A stretch of 64,000 bases of DNA from a virus. Below the pieces are notes generated by a model. It saw only the letters and a list, made by a program, of their open reading frames with translations, was not told where the DNA came from and did not search any database. Every line of letters begins with the position of its first letter. The first letter of the stretch is position 1. This document shows positions 1-6,230 of the stretch, in pieces. The position numbers were made by a program, and so were the translations under genes. Location of the stretch: IMG/VR virus record IMGVR_UViG_3300014502_000005, positions 1 through 64,000 of that record; one strand, written 5' to 3'.

Positions 1-108
1 TAGCGGATTAAATAGTAATAACTTATCAAATTAGTAGAATGAATATAGAAAGCACAGAACTTCAAAACGGCACGGAAACCGCTATTGGTTATATACCCAA
101 CGTTAAAT
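1..108 (-). other. attC-like recombination site, cut by window start
   Basis: On the minus strand the last bases of the neighbouring gene run into ATTTAAC, which fits the integron R'' box RYYYAAC, and the gene's TAA stop (103-105) lies inside the box. Inner stem bases TAGCGG (1-6) pair with CCGCTA (79-84), and the following bases 85-101 should pair with DNA just left of the window. The same arrangement is seen in the three complete sites at the right end. Only half is visible, so this call rests on the stop-in-box pattern and a 6 bp stem. Confidence 0.5.
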
Positions 109-336
109 TAATTCCACTGTTTTGTATTTCAAAAAGTAAATCGCCTCATCGTCGTTAGGTGAAAATTCTAGTAATTCCAGATAGTCTAAAAAGTCTTTTC
201 TTTGGGGCCTACTCAATTCTTTAATAAGGTTCATACATTGAGTGTTTTGCCCGTTAATCTTTGAATTTAAAATGTGATTAAAATAATCGTCAGTACTTTT
301 AAATCCGTAGTCTGTTAGATCGTGTTTGCTTATCAT
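103..336 (-). CDS. hypothetical small protein (77 aa)
   Basis: No family recognised. The frame is open to a GTG at 378, but the ATG at 336 is preferred: it lies one base past the TGA of the upstream gene (338-340), giving tight coupling without overlap. The protein is acidic and likely helical, with no membrane segment. It is the last leftward gene before the attC-like site, and its TAA stop is part of the R''-like box, as for the cassette genes at the right end of the window. Confidence 0.6.
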   Translation of the reverse strand: MISKHDLTDYGFKSTDDYFNHILNSKINGQNTQCMNLIKELSRPQRKDFLDYLELLEFSPNDDEAIYFLKYKTVELI

Positions 337-337
337 A

Positions 338-703
338 TCAAAAAGTTTTAAGGATTGCAGTTTCAGGGAATAAATCACAACCTTTATTTAAAAGGTAGCG
401 TGTTTGTTTCCTGGCTTTAACTAGTTTAATAAATTCTTTTCCTTTTTCGGTAAGACAGTAAAAGTCATAATGTTCATATTCTATAAAATCAGTAGAATAC
501 CGGCATCCACCTATTCTTAATATAGAATACTCATAAGTCGAAATTTCAAGCGAAGGCAAAAGCTTCTCGGGTTCGTTTTTAAACTTATTCCAGATAATAG
601 AAGTTGGCAAAAGCTTTTCCATTGGGAATAAGGCTAAAACCTCTTTAATACAAATGCGATCTGCGTAACTTACTTTTCTCGATAATAAAGTTCGTGTTTT
701 CAT
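338..703 (-). CDS. hypothetical protein, possible winged-helix
   Basis: 121 residues, not recognised. Residues 83-95 contain YCLTEKGKEFIKL, a pattern common in the wing region of winged-helix proteins, so nucleic-acid binding is possible but unproven. Its ATG overlaps the TGA of the upstream 58-residue gene by 4 bp (ATGA), and its own stop is one base from the next ATG, so it sits in a translationally coupled leftward operon. Confidence 0.7.
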   Translation of the reverse strand: MKTRTLLSRKVSYADRICIKEVLALFPMEKLLPTSIIWNKFKNEPEKLLPSLEISTYEYSILRIGGCRYSTDFIEYEHYDFYCLTEKGKEFIKLVKARKQTRYLLNKGCDLFPETAILKTF

Positions 704-876
704 TGTTTATATTTTTTAATGTACGAATCTGATACATAAATACTAGTATCCCTAAATTCAACTTTATAAACTAGTCCTTTGCTCCACTTCTCTATAGAAG
801 TGATTACCCCTAAATAATTTGGGCTGTCTTTGGTGGCCTTATCATTTGCCACAATGTCCCCTATTTGTGTTTTCAT
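700..876 (-). CDS. hypothetical small protein (58 aa)
   Basis: Read directly from the sequence. ATG at 876 begins MKTQIGDIVANDKATKDSP and ends with SYIKKYKQ before TGA. ATGA overlaps with both neighbours (873-876 and 700-703) make it convincing despite its size. The opening (IGDIVAND followed by hydrophobic stretches and YKVEF) suggests a small beta-rich, SH3-like or KOW-like fold. Function unknown. Confidence 0.75.
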   Translation of the reverse strand: MKTQIGDIVANDKATKDSPNYLGVITSIEKWSKGLVYKVEFRDTSIYVSDSYIKKYKQ

Positions 877-1223
877 TGTCCTGTATTTTTAATAGTAAAA
901 AAATCATTAATAAAAGAATTAAATATACCTATTGCTGAATTTTCATCTAATGAGTGAAAATTACATTTCCCAGAATAAAGATTGCCCGCATATTTTTGTA
1001 TGATTAGTTTTGCGCTTATTTCGTCTTCAAATCGGCAAAATATAGAGCATGCCTTCGAAAGGTTTGTATTTTTTTCCAAGTGAATAACTAATCGGCCATA
1101 TTGCTTAGACCTATATGTATAAGTATCTAATTCTCTCAGGTCGTTACTTTCTTGGAAATTATTTTTTATTAAGATGCTTTTAATTTGATTATTAAAAGCC
1201 CGAAACTTTTTTATGTTTTTCAT
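873..1223 (-). CDS. hypothetical protein (116 aa)
   Basis: Not recognised. Lysine-rich N-terminus, soluble, two cysteines (SKACSIFCRF). Coupled by 4 bp overlaps to the genes on both sides (873-876 and 1220-1223), so it is co-translated in the leftward operon. No catalytic motif is visible. Confidence 0.7.
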   Translation of the reverse strand: MKNIKKFRAFNNQIKSILIKNNFQESNDLRELDTYTYRSKQYGRLVIHLEKNTNLSKACSIFCRFEDEISAKLIIQKYAGNLYSGKCNFHSLDENSAIGIFNSFINDFFTIKNTGQ

Positions 1224-1492
1224 AAGTTGTCAGCTATAAAAGTTAAAGTGTCTTTTGGGATTAAATTAATATCCTTAATTTCTTTGCCCAACCAAGAAAT
1301 GTTTTTCCTAGCTTCTTGTACATAATGCTTAACGGTTGTTGTTACTTCGCCGCAATGTTGCCCAAAGCCTTGAGGCGCAAAAGGATATTCGTTAGCTGCC
1401 AATATTGTTCCGTCGTGAAGTATAGCCGTATACCGGTCAAAAGACCTGCCTTCGTTGTCAAATAGCCAGAAATGTTTTTTATTTGTTTTCAT
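1220..1492 (-). CDS. hypothetical protein (90 aa)
   Basis: Begins MKTNKKHFWLFDNEGRSFDRYTAIL. The pattern 'FDRYTAIL.DG..L.A...P..P.GFGQHCGE' resembles short conserved proteins of Bacteroidota phages and chromosomes, with no function I can name. 4 bp overlap with the downstream gene. The 71 bp gap upstream contains nothing recognisable except A+T-rich leader. Confidence 0.7.
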   Translation of the reverse strand: MKTNKKHFWLFDNEGRSFDRYTAILHDGTILAANEYPFAPQGFGQHCGEVTTTVKHYVQEARKNISWLGKEIKDINLIPKDTLTFIADNL

Positions 1493-1563
1493 AAGAGTTA
1501 GTTTTAAATTGTTTATAATTAAGTTTCAATAAAATAGCCCTCTTTGTACGAACTTTGAACCGA

Positions 1564-2133
1564 CTAATTTATTTCATTCATTAATTCTAGCTCCTCATCT
1601 GTAAATAAGGCTTTTAAATTCATATACTCATCAACTGCAGAGTTATAAATTCTTTCATCTTTTTTACTATCGGTATTATAACCGAAATCAGAACAAAAGT
1701 TTTCAAACGTACCAGGATCATATTTTGTAAGACAGGCCAAAATATCATAATTGTTTGGTGCCTCCCTTTCGTGCTTAATAATGTTAATTGGATCATGCCT
1801 TATATCTAATCTATTTTTATTGAGTGTATAAATCTGTTCTATTTTGCGTTTTGCGTCGTCTTCACACACAAAGAAGTTATGAAGTATATTTAATTTAAAC
1901 TTAGCGTCTAAAGAGTAATAAACTGATTTTTTAAGAGATTGGCCGAACTCAAAAGAATAAACATATTCACCTCTTTTTAACATGATTTGATAAATATCAC
2001 GTGTCTCTTTTTCACCTTCAAAGTAACTATCATGTTTTAGATACCTAGCGACAAGGCTAGTTTTAGTTTTCTTTAAAAAGGTTAACGCTTGGTTTTCATA
2101 TTCGCTAATTCCTTTATTCTTTGTTGTTTTCAT
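1564..2133 (-). CDS. hypothetical protein (189 aa)
   Basis: Not recognised. Soluble, charged, alpha-helical in appearance, with an acidic C-terminus. Its ATG overlaps the upstream stop by 4 bp (2130-2133). Largest protein of this leftward run. No catalytic or DNA-binding motif could be identified by eye. Confidence 0.7.
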   Translation of the reverse strand: MKTTKNKGISEYENQALTFLKKTKTSLVARYLKHDSYFEGEKETRDIYQIMLKRGEYVYSFEFGQSLKKSVYYSLDAKFKLNILHNFFVCEDDAKRKIEQIYTLNKNRLDIRHDPINIIKHEREAPNNYDILACLTKYDPGTFENFCSDFGYNTDSKKDERIYNSAVDEYMNLKALFTDEELELMNEIN

Positions 2134-2363
2134 AATTTTGAGTTATTAAGTTTACAATAAAAATTTTTAGCAGTTGAATTAATTTGTTCTTTTCTTAATT
2201 CCTGTAATTCCTGAAGGCTTTTACCTTTCAGTTTTAAAATCCAATAGTTTTTTGTTTTTTCTGGGAACCCTGAAATAAAGCTATGATATTCTAAGTATTT
2301 GGCACAATCATTTAAAAGTGCGTTTTGCTCTTTTGTTTGCTCAATGATTGATTGTATTTTCAT
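2130..2363 (-). CDS. hypothetical small protein (77 aa)
   Basis: Not recognised. Begins MKIQSIIEQTKEQNALLND, mostly helical and lysine-rich. Same start context (ATGAAAA/T) as its neighbours, 4 bp from the upstream stop and overlapping the downstream gene, so part of the leftward operon. Confidence 0.65.
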   Translation of the reverse strand: MKIQSIIEQTKEQNALLNDCAKYLEYHSFISGFPEKTKNYWILKLKGKSLQELQELRKEQINSTAKNFYCKLNNSKL

Positions 2364-2367
2364 AATC

Positions 2368-2649
2368 TTATTTTTTATTAATTAATATCATCAAATCATA
2401 AATACAAGAGTAACCAGGGAATTTTTTATTGAAAGTTTTATGTATTTCATATGCGTACCAATCGCCGCGCCAGGGAAGATTTAATTGTTCTAAGCAAGTG
2501 ATCCGGCAGGTAGGTATTTTAATCATAATGTCATCGTCGCTAGTTTCAAAAGTGCCAATAAAAGTTTTTTTAGAATCCGTAAATTCTATCTGATAAAAAG
2601 AATTACCAGCGACACCATTTCTTTGGAATATCATTGACCTTATTTTCAT
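2368..2649 (-). CDS. hypothetical protein (93 aa)
   Basis: Not recognised. Beta-strand-like N-terminal half, then 'PWRGDWYAYEIHKTFNKKFPGYSCIYDLMILI'. First gene after the hairpin at 2738-2771, so probably first in its transcript. An A+T-rich 88 bp leader separates it from that hairpin. Confidence 0.65.
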   Translation of the reverse strand: MKIRSMIFQRNGVAGNSFYQIEFTDSKKTFIGTFETSDDDIMIKIPTCRITCLEQLNLPWRGDWYAYEIHKTFNKKFPGYSCIYDLMILINKK

Positions 2650-2737
2650 AGTTTAGTTTTTTAGTTTGCTATAATAAAAGTACAATAATCTATTTTAAAA
2701 AAGAATGACTTTTGTCATGTTTTACAGCATTATTTTA

Positions 2738-2771
2738 AATAAAGTGTATGTTATAAAACATACACTTTATT
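2738..2771 (-). terminator. perfect 15 bp hairpin, terminator-like
   Basis: Arms 2738-2752 and 2757-2771 are perfect complements around a 4 nt loop (ataa). It lies 8 bp past the stop of the leftward gene at 2779-3201 and is followed on that strand by an A+T-rich stretch, so a terminator is the simplest reading. Its centre is also an exact copy of the ATGTT-N4-AACAT palindrome, so it may double as a protein site. Confidence 0.65.
2748..2761. promoter_or_regulatory. ATGTT-N4-AACAT palindrome, copy 1
   Basis: ATGTT ataa AACAT at the centre of the 2738-2771 hairpin. The flanking bases extend the symmetry further than in any other copy, so it may be fortuitous here. The spacer ataa is identical to the copy at 10292. 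Confidence 0.4.
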
Positions 2772-2778
2772 AATTACT

Positions 2779-3201
2779 TTATAGTCTGATGCCTATTCCT
2801 ATTTTAGAATTTAAATTAAAGTCTACGTCTACGTTAAACGATAGTACTTTATTTAATTCTTTTAATATAGAGATACTTAACAGAACATTAGATTTTCTTA
2901 TCTGATCCTTATAGTCTATATAGTCGGCTCCAATAGAGAAGATAAGGAATTCTTCTTTTTTGTCTAATACTTTATAGCCTACTTGCAAGGAACCACGTTT
3001 AAATTCTGTATAACTACCAGAAAAATTAAACTCTCCTTTGTCAAAAGAAGGCGTTAGGTAAATAACCTTAGAACATGGAACATAAACCTTTAATCCAATT
3101 CCATTTAAAAATGGTGCATACGTAGGGGTTAAATAAACATTTTGGCCCCAAATAGAGAAACATCCGATAAGGATAACTGTTAATGTGATTAATCTTTTCA
3201 T
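2779..3201 (-). CDS. small secreted or outer-membrane beta-barrel-like protein
   Basis: 140 residues with a clear signal peptide: Lys-Arg, a hydrophobic run to about residue 16, then Trp-Gly-Gln near a likely cleavage site. The mature part alternates polar and hydrophobic residues, rich in Tyr, Phe, Gly and Val, and ends GIGIRL, which looks like a short outer-membrane beta-barrel. A phage-encoded envelope protein made from an early strand could alter the host surface, for example superinfection exclusion. That role is inference. Followed by a strong hairpin. Confidence 0.7.
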   Translation of the reverse strand: MKRLITLTVILIGCFSIWGQNVYLTPTYAPFLNGIGLKVYVPCSKVIYLTPSFDKGEFNFSGSYTEFKRGSLQVGYKVLDKKEEFLIFSIGADYIDYKDQIRKSNVLLSISILKELNKVLSFNVDVDFNLNSKIGIGIRL

Positions 3202-3265
3202 TTTCTTTAGTTTTGATTAAGACAAGGCCTTTCGACCTTGTTTCGCTTAATTTAAAGCTCGTCAG

Positions 3266-3418
3266 TTAATCTTTTACAATAATCAAAGCTGAATATTGAG
3301 TGAGGGCGTCCTGATATTTAATATCTATTAAATCTTCAGCCTCGTACTCTTTTAAAATGACATTTATTTCAGCTTCAAAATCAATCCCAATACTGTTTAC
3401 TACTAAAAAAGTTTTCAT
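3266..3418 (-). CDS. hypothetical small protein (50 aa)
   Basis: Read from the sequence: ATG at 3418, TAA at 3266-3268, beginning MKTFLVVNSIGIDFEAEIN and ending ALIIVKD. It has the ATGAAAAC start context of neighbouring genes. Predicted beta-alpha-beta type mini-domain. No function assigned. Confidence 0.6.
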   Translation of the reverse strand: MKTFLVVNSIGIDFEAEINVILKEYEAEDLIDIKYQDALTQYSALIIVKD

Positions 3419-3442
3419 AATTTTTAATTTAATGATTAATAA

Positions 3443-3613
3443 TTAATTAGGATATATATAAAAAATCTTTTCCTCTAATTGTTTAGTCCCTGTATTTGTA
3501 ACATTAAATGCTATTTCTTCCCTTTTTTTAACTTGCTTTTTAAATAAGTAAAGCCAGTTATTTTCAGGTTCCGGGAAGTCTATATAATTAAGTTCAATGT
3601 CTATAGGTTCCAT
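3443..3613 (-). CDS. hypothetical small protein (56 aa)
   Basis: Read from the sequence: ATG at 3613, TAA at 3443-3445. Begins MEPIDIELNYIDFPEPENNW. Acidic N-terminal half and lysine-rich middle. Located 8 bp downstream of the 66-residue gene and 24 bp from the next. Unknown function. Confidence 0.6.
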   Translation of the reverse strand: MEPIDIELNYIDFPEPENNWLYLFKKQVKKREEIAFNVTNTGTKQLEEKIFYIYPN

Positions 3614-3621
3614 AATTGTAG

Positions 3622-3822
3622 TTATTTAATTACATAACCATTATAAGTAAATTTTTCAACTGCAAAGCCAGCCCTGGTTATTTCACTAATAAATAGTTCC
3701 TCTTGCATAGACGCTATTTCATTCTCTAGTTTATCTACTGATTCAGCAGAACAACCCTCTAAATCGAATTGGTTTAAAATAAACTGAGCTATTTCTTTTT
3801 TTGTGTAAAGTTGAGTTCCCAT
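3622..3822 (-). CDS. hypothetical small protein (66 aa)
   Basis: Begins MGTQLYTKKEIAQFILNQFD with a helical centre. First gene of the leftward run that starts next to the divergent KilA-N gene, 26 bp downstream of a TATATTTA box (3848-3855). Unknown function. Early or immunity-linked expression is inferred from position. Confidence 0.65.
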   Translation of the reverse strand: MGTQLYTKKEIAQFILNQFDLEGCSAESVDKLENEIASMQEELFISEITRAGFAVEKFTYNGYVIK

Positions 3823-3847
3823 GATTTCTATCGTTAGATTGTTTATA

Positions 3848-3855
3848 TAAATATA
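3848..3855 (-). promoter_or_regulatory. candidate -7 box for leftward operon
   Basis: Minus strand reads TATATTTA, one base from the Bacteroidota -7 consensus TAnnTTTG, 26 bp before the start at 3822. No convincing -33 TTG. The GGTGAT palindromes lie 32-78 bp further upstream. Confidence 0.4.
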
Positions 3856-3887
3856 CGGAGTATTATAAAATATTGTACCCTAAAAAT

Positions 3888-3948
3888 GGTGATATTCATC
3901 ACTAGTACTAGGTGATATAGATCACCTTTTGACATGACAAAAATCATG
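3888..3948. promoter_or_regulatory. operator cluster between divergent genes
   Basis: Two 16 bp inverted repeats with the same half-sites, GGTGATATTCATCACT (3888-3903) and GGTGATATAGATCACC (3911-3926), flank a perfect TAGTACTA palindrome (3903-3910). A third inverted repeat, CATGA-N6-TCATG, follows at 3933-3948. The layout is that of a dimer-bound operator array controlling both the leftward operon and the KilA-N gene. The binding protein is not identified. Confidence 0.6.
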
Positions 3949-4001
3949 TTTTATGTTAAAATCTTGTTAATAACTTGTAATTCAGGTATGATTAAAATGA
4001 G

Positions 4002-4009
4002 TATATTTG
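4002..4009 (+). promoter_or_regulatory. -7 box for the KilA-N gene
   Basis: TATATTTG matches TAnnTTTG exactly, 13 bp before the ATG at 4023. A TTG lies at 3975-3977, 24 bp upstream, slightly longer than the usual 19-21 bp. Confidence 0.55.
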
Positions 4010-4022
4010 TAATATAAAATAT

Positions 4023-4787
4023 ATGATTATGAAGACAAGTGTTGTAATGAAAAGTACTGACAGGCTATTATTTGGGACTGTAATTAGGCAAGAAACTAAG
4101 ACCGGAATGCTTAATATTTCCGATTTAGAAGCTATTGCGGCTAAAAGAAATGCTTTAAAAGATTATTCAATAAAGCATATTAGTGAATTAATTTCAAGAA
4201 AAGAAAATCTTGAACGTATTTTTTATATTATTAAAAAACAAGATATTATAAACGTAGACCTGTCTACTTTTATAGGTAATGTTGAAAATAAGGGTATTAC
4301 AACTACATTAAAATCATTAGGTATATGGAGAACATCTGGCGCAAGACACACTAAGACATCATGGGCCAATCCTTATATATGGATGCTTTTAGCATTAGAA
4401 ATGAGCCCAGAAATATATGGAGAAGCTGTTGTATGGCTAAGCGATCAATTAATAGTAAATCGTATTGAAGCTGGGAATATGTATAAAGGATTAACAGGAT
4501 CAATATCTAAATTTAAGGATGTTGATTACATCAAACTCGCAAAAGCTTTAAACTATATTGTATTTAATAGGCACGAGGCGGGTATTCGTAATTCAGCATC
4601 AATAAAAGAGCTAAAGGAACTTGAGCAATTAGAAAGGCAAATGGCGTTTTCGATTGATTTTGGATATATTAAAACTTTTGACCAGCTTATTTTGGACTTA
4701 CGTAAAATATGGAATGATAAATGGAATAACCATAAGTATTTATTGCAAAAGAATGATAAGTCGGGAATGCTAAAACATGCTCTTTAA
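4023..4787 (+). CDS. KilA-N domain protein (antirepressor-like)
   Basis: 254 residues. The segment 107-142 (ARHTKTSWANPYIWMLLALEMSPEIYGEAVVWLSDQ in outline: His-Thr-x-Thr-Ser-Trp-Ala-Asn-Pro, then an LxxxMSPE helix and VVxWLSD) is the core of the KilA-N DNA-binding fold. In phages such proteins often act as antirepressors or regulators. It is the only rightward gene in the left arm, faces the leftward operon across an operator cluster, and has its own TATATTTG promoter. Starts at residue 1 or 3 are equally plausible. The role in lysis-lysogeny choice is inferred. Confidence 0.8.
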   Translation: MIMKTSVVMKSTDRLLFGTVIRQETKTGMLNISDLEAIAAKRNALKDYSIKHISELISRKENLERIFYIIKKQDIINVDLSTFIGNVENKGITTTLKSLGIWRTSGARHTKTSWANPYIWMLLALEMSPEIYGEAVVWLSDQLIVNRIEAGNMYKGLTGSISKFKDVDYIKLAKALNYIVFNRHEAGIRNSASIKELKELEQLERQMAFSIDFGYIKTFDQLILDLRKIWNDKWNNHKYLLQKNDKSGMLKHAL

Positions 4788-4831
4788 CATATTAACAAGG
4801 AAATATTATCCACCAATGGTAGGCAAGTTTT

Positions 4832-4874
4832 AAAATATCGTCTTGTAGGTATGTTAAAAAACATGTTTTAGTAT
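4832..4874 (+). repeat. 43 bp imperfect direct repeat, copy A
   Basis: Matches 5991-6033 at about 37 of 43 positions, nearly all differences being transitions. It begins aaatatcg, contains cttgtag and an ATGTT-N4-AACAT palindrome, and ends gtat. The two copies flank the XRE repressor candidate. Confidence 0.65.
4851..4864. promoter_or_regulatory. ATGTT-N4-AACAT palindrome, copy 2
   Basis: ATGTT aaaa AACAT, exact half-sites, inside repeat copy A and 31 bp upstream of the TATATTTG box at 4896. Followed by GTTTTAG in both repeat copies. Confidence 0.6.
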
Positions 4875-4895
4875 AAAAGAGTCAAAAATAATTTG

Positions 4896-4903
4896 TATAT
4901 TTG
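4896..4903 (+). promoter_or_regulatory. rightward -7 box without a downstream gene
   Basis: TATATTTG, an exact TAnnTTTG match. No rightward open frame of any size follows, and the first gene downstream (5404-5598) is on the other strand, so this would drive an untranslated or antisense RNA. Confidence 0.45.
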
Positions 4904-5162
4904 TATGACAAACAATAGGGTATCACAAATTGTGATCTTTAAATAAGAAGCCAGGGATAAAGTTAAGGCAATAGAAAGTAAAAAGGATTAAAGATAAAAC
5001 TAGGCAATAAGTAAAGTAAGGGACAAACAAAAGGGCGGCCCGGGAAGACAATAAAAGATATAGACATCTTATATTATGAAGCTAAAATAACTCAAATTAC
5101 CTTTATACAATAAGACATATAGACAACATACAAACTTCAATTAAAAATATCCTTTCCTTAAC

Positions 5163-5176
5163 ATGCTAAATAACAT
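5163..5176. promoter_or_regulatory. ATGTT-N4-AACAT palindrome, copy 3 (one mismatch)
   Basis: ATGCT aaat AACAT, one substitution in the left half-site, the same T-to-C change as in the copy at 6010. Confidence 0.5.
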
Positions 5177-5191
5177 ATTATATAAAGAACC

Positions 5192-5246
5192 TGTGCAAAA
5201 AATAAAAAAGTTGCACACTTTTGTTGCGCAAATTTGCACAAATATA
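5192..5246. promoter_or_regulatory. TTGCACA repeat cluster with leftward -7 box
   Basis: TGTGCAA (5192-5198), TTGCACA (5211-5217), TTGCGCAA (5224-5231) and TTGCACA (5234-5240) form overlapping inverted and direct repeats. A minus-strand TATATTTG box lies at 5239-5246, overlapping the last copy. No leftward gene follows for 1.4 kb, so the product, if any, is an RNA. Confidence 0.45.
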
Positions 5247-5403
5247 ATCCATAGTTAACGTAATAAACATACATCAAATACACAGGAAAGAGTAATAACT
5301 AGGAATAGGTATCAGAAAGTACTCTCAAATTAAAAGTACTTTGAAATTCAAAGTGGATTGTATAAAGATTTGGGGGTTAATTGACATCTAATCCCTCGTT
5401 CAA

Positions 5404-5598
5404 TCAGTCTTTGGCGAGCAGCTTTAACTCAAATCCAACCTTATCAGCGTATTTACAAGCCAATTCTAATGACATTTGACGCTTGCCAGTCTCATATCTA
5501 TGTAATGTAGCTACTGTAATCCCAAGGTGCTGGGCCATTACTGTTTGAGATATATAACTCATCTTTCTTTCTTGAGTAAGCTTATTTATTATATTCAT
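5404..5598 (-). CDS. XRE/Cro-CI family helix-turn-helix regulator
   Basis: 64 residues. Residues 17-50 (SQTVMAQHLGITVATLHRYETGKRQMSLELACKYAD) are a textbook XRE helix-turn-helix: Q-x-x-[MLA]-A-x-x-L-G-[IV]-x-x-x-T-[LV]-x-x-[YW]-E-x-G-x-R. The protein is little more than the DNA-binding domain, as in Cro-type regulators. It sits between the two 43 bp repeats in the densest palindrome region of the window, and its own promoter carries two copies of a GTAC-type repeat, so it is the best candidate for the phage repressor. Which palindrome it binds is not shown. Confidence 0.85.
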   Translation of the reverse strand: MNIINKLTQERKMSYISQTVMAQHLGITVATLHRYETGKRQMSLELACKYADKVGFELKLLAKD

Positions 5599-5612
5599 AT
5601 ATATGTATTTTA

Positions 5613-5658
5613 TACAAATGTACTAAAAATCCCCGAATAATAGGTACAAACGTACTAA
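5613..5658 (-). promoter_or_regulatory. promoter and duplicated operator of the XRE gene
   Basis: The minus strand has a -7 box TACATTTG (5615-5622), 17 bp before the start at 5598. The box lies inside TACAAATGTACTAA (5613-5626 on the plus strand), which recurs as TACAAACGTACTAA at 5645-5658, exactly 32 bp away. The second copy is part of GTAC-N4-GTAC dyad symmetry. Repeats covering the box suggest autoregulation. Confidence 0.55.
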
Positions 5659-5697
5659 CCTATCTTTCATAATACTAATTAGGTGGCAATGTAAAAC

Positions 5698-5731
5698 AAA
5701 AAACCCTGGCGAGCTTCGCAGCAGACCAGGG
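5698..5731 (-). terminator. Rho-independent terminator (leftward)
   Basis: On the minus strand CCCTGG (5731-5726) pairs with CCAGGG (5709-5704), with an inner GCG/CGC pairing, followed by TTTTTT (5703-5698). It ends the transcript of the small membrane peptide at 5759-5848, separating it from the XRE gene. Confidence 0.75.
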
Positions 5732-5758
5732 ATAACAACCTCTTTATGAAAAATCTTT

Positions 5759-5848
5759 CTATGAAAAAACAACTAACAACAATGTTGAAACTATGCCAAT
5801 CAATGAGAGCACGAATGCTTCTGCTTTTTGTAATGTTAAATTTTTCAT
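5759..5848 (-). CDS. 29-residue single-span membrane peptide
   Basis: ATG at 5848, TAG at 5759-5761. Seven to ten polar residues (MKNLTLQKAEAF) precede one hydrophobic segment (VLSLIGIVSTLLLVVFS) reaching the C-terminus. A good terminator follows 28 bp later, so the unit looks like a stand-alone transcript. Similar tiny peptides with an N-terminal Lys and one membrane span are common next to lysin genes in Bacteroides mobile elements. Whether this is related I cannot say. Confidence 0.5.
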   Translation of the reverse strand: MKNLTLQKAEAFVLSLIGIVSTLLLVVFS

Positions 5849-5934
5849 GATGTATAATATTAAATGGTTACTTAAAGATAACCATATCATAGGTAATGTG
5901 CAAGTATTTATACATATATTATCATTCCAAAAAC

Positions 5935-5948
5935 ATGTTGTTTAACAT
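5935..5948. promoter_or_regulatory. ATGTT-N4-AACAT palindrome, copy 4
   Basis: ATGTT gttt AACAT, exact half-sites, about 85 bp upstream of the membrane peptide start at 5848. Confidence 0.6.
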
Positions 5949-5990
5949 ATCCTAGAGTAAAACATCATGGGCAATCGGTCATGAGTGTTC

Positions 5991-6033
5991 CAAATATCGC
6001 CTTGTAGACATGCTAAACAACATGTTTTGGTAT
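5991..6033 (+). repeat. 43 bp imperfect direct repeat, copy B
   Basis: Second copy of the 4832-4874 element, 1,159 bp away on the other side of the XRE gene. The palindrome, the preceding cttgtag and the following gttttRgtat are all conserved. Confidence 0.65.
6010..6023. promoter_or_regulatory. ATGTT-N4-AACAT palindrome, copy 5 (one mismatch)
   Basis: ATGCT aaac AACAT within repeat copy B, the same left half-site variant as at 5163. Confidence 0.55.
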
Positions 6034-6061
6034 TAATATTGACAACTATACCTTAAAATAT

Positions 6062-6075
6062 ATGTTGAACAACAT
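6062..6075. promoter_or_regulatory. ATGTT-N4-AACAT palindrome, copy 6
   Basis: ATGTT gaac AACAT, followed by GTTTTTA. The centre gaac gives extra dyad symmetry (GTTGAACAAC). Confidence 0.6.
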
Positions 6076-6230
6076 GTTTTTATTTCATTTCGACAACTTA
6101 TCGCTTTCGCTTTGATCTTTGATGAAGGTTGGTTGAATTGGTTTGTTTATATATATATGTGAAAATTAAGTTGTTGACGGGGTGGGGTTCGGCTTTTGTT
6201 GATTTGATATTCGTTTGATGCCCCTTGAAG

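Larger units (their letters stand above)
4788..5403. other. 616 bp non-coding control region
   Basis: No gene seen. It holds the 43 bp repeat copy A, two ATGTT-N4-AACAT-type palindromes, a rightward TATATTTG box at 4896-4903, the 15 bp palindrome ATCACAA-a-TTGTGAT at 4922-4936 just downstream of that box, a strongly purine-biased stretch (about 4937-5060), and a TTGCACA cluster. An untranslated RNA starting near 4911 is possible because a good promoter precedes DNA with no open frame. Confidence 0.5.
5849..6230. other. 382 bp non-coding region with three palindromes
   Basis: No gene seen. It contains ATGTT-N4-AACAT-type sites at 5935, 6010 and 6062, the second copy of the 43 bp repeat, and a (TA)n run near 6150 with a GT-rich stretch after it. 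Probably the control region for the leftward membrane peptide and XRE genes. Confidence 0.5.

Noticed and set aside
103-378. Longer form of the first gene from GTG at 378
   Set aside because: It would overlap the upstream gene by 41 bp, while ATG at 336 gives the normal coupling.
5704-5731. Short GC-rich hairpin as another attC-like site
   Set aside because: It lacks outer GTT/AAC boxes and is too short. The T6 run shows it is a terminator.
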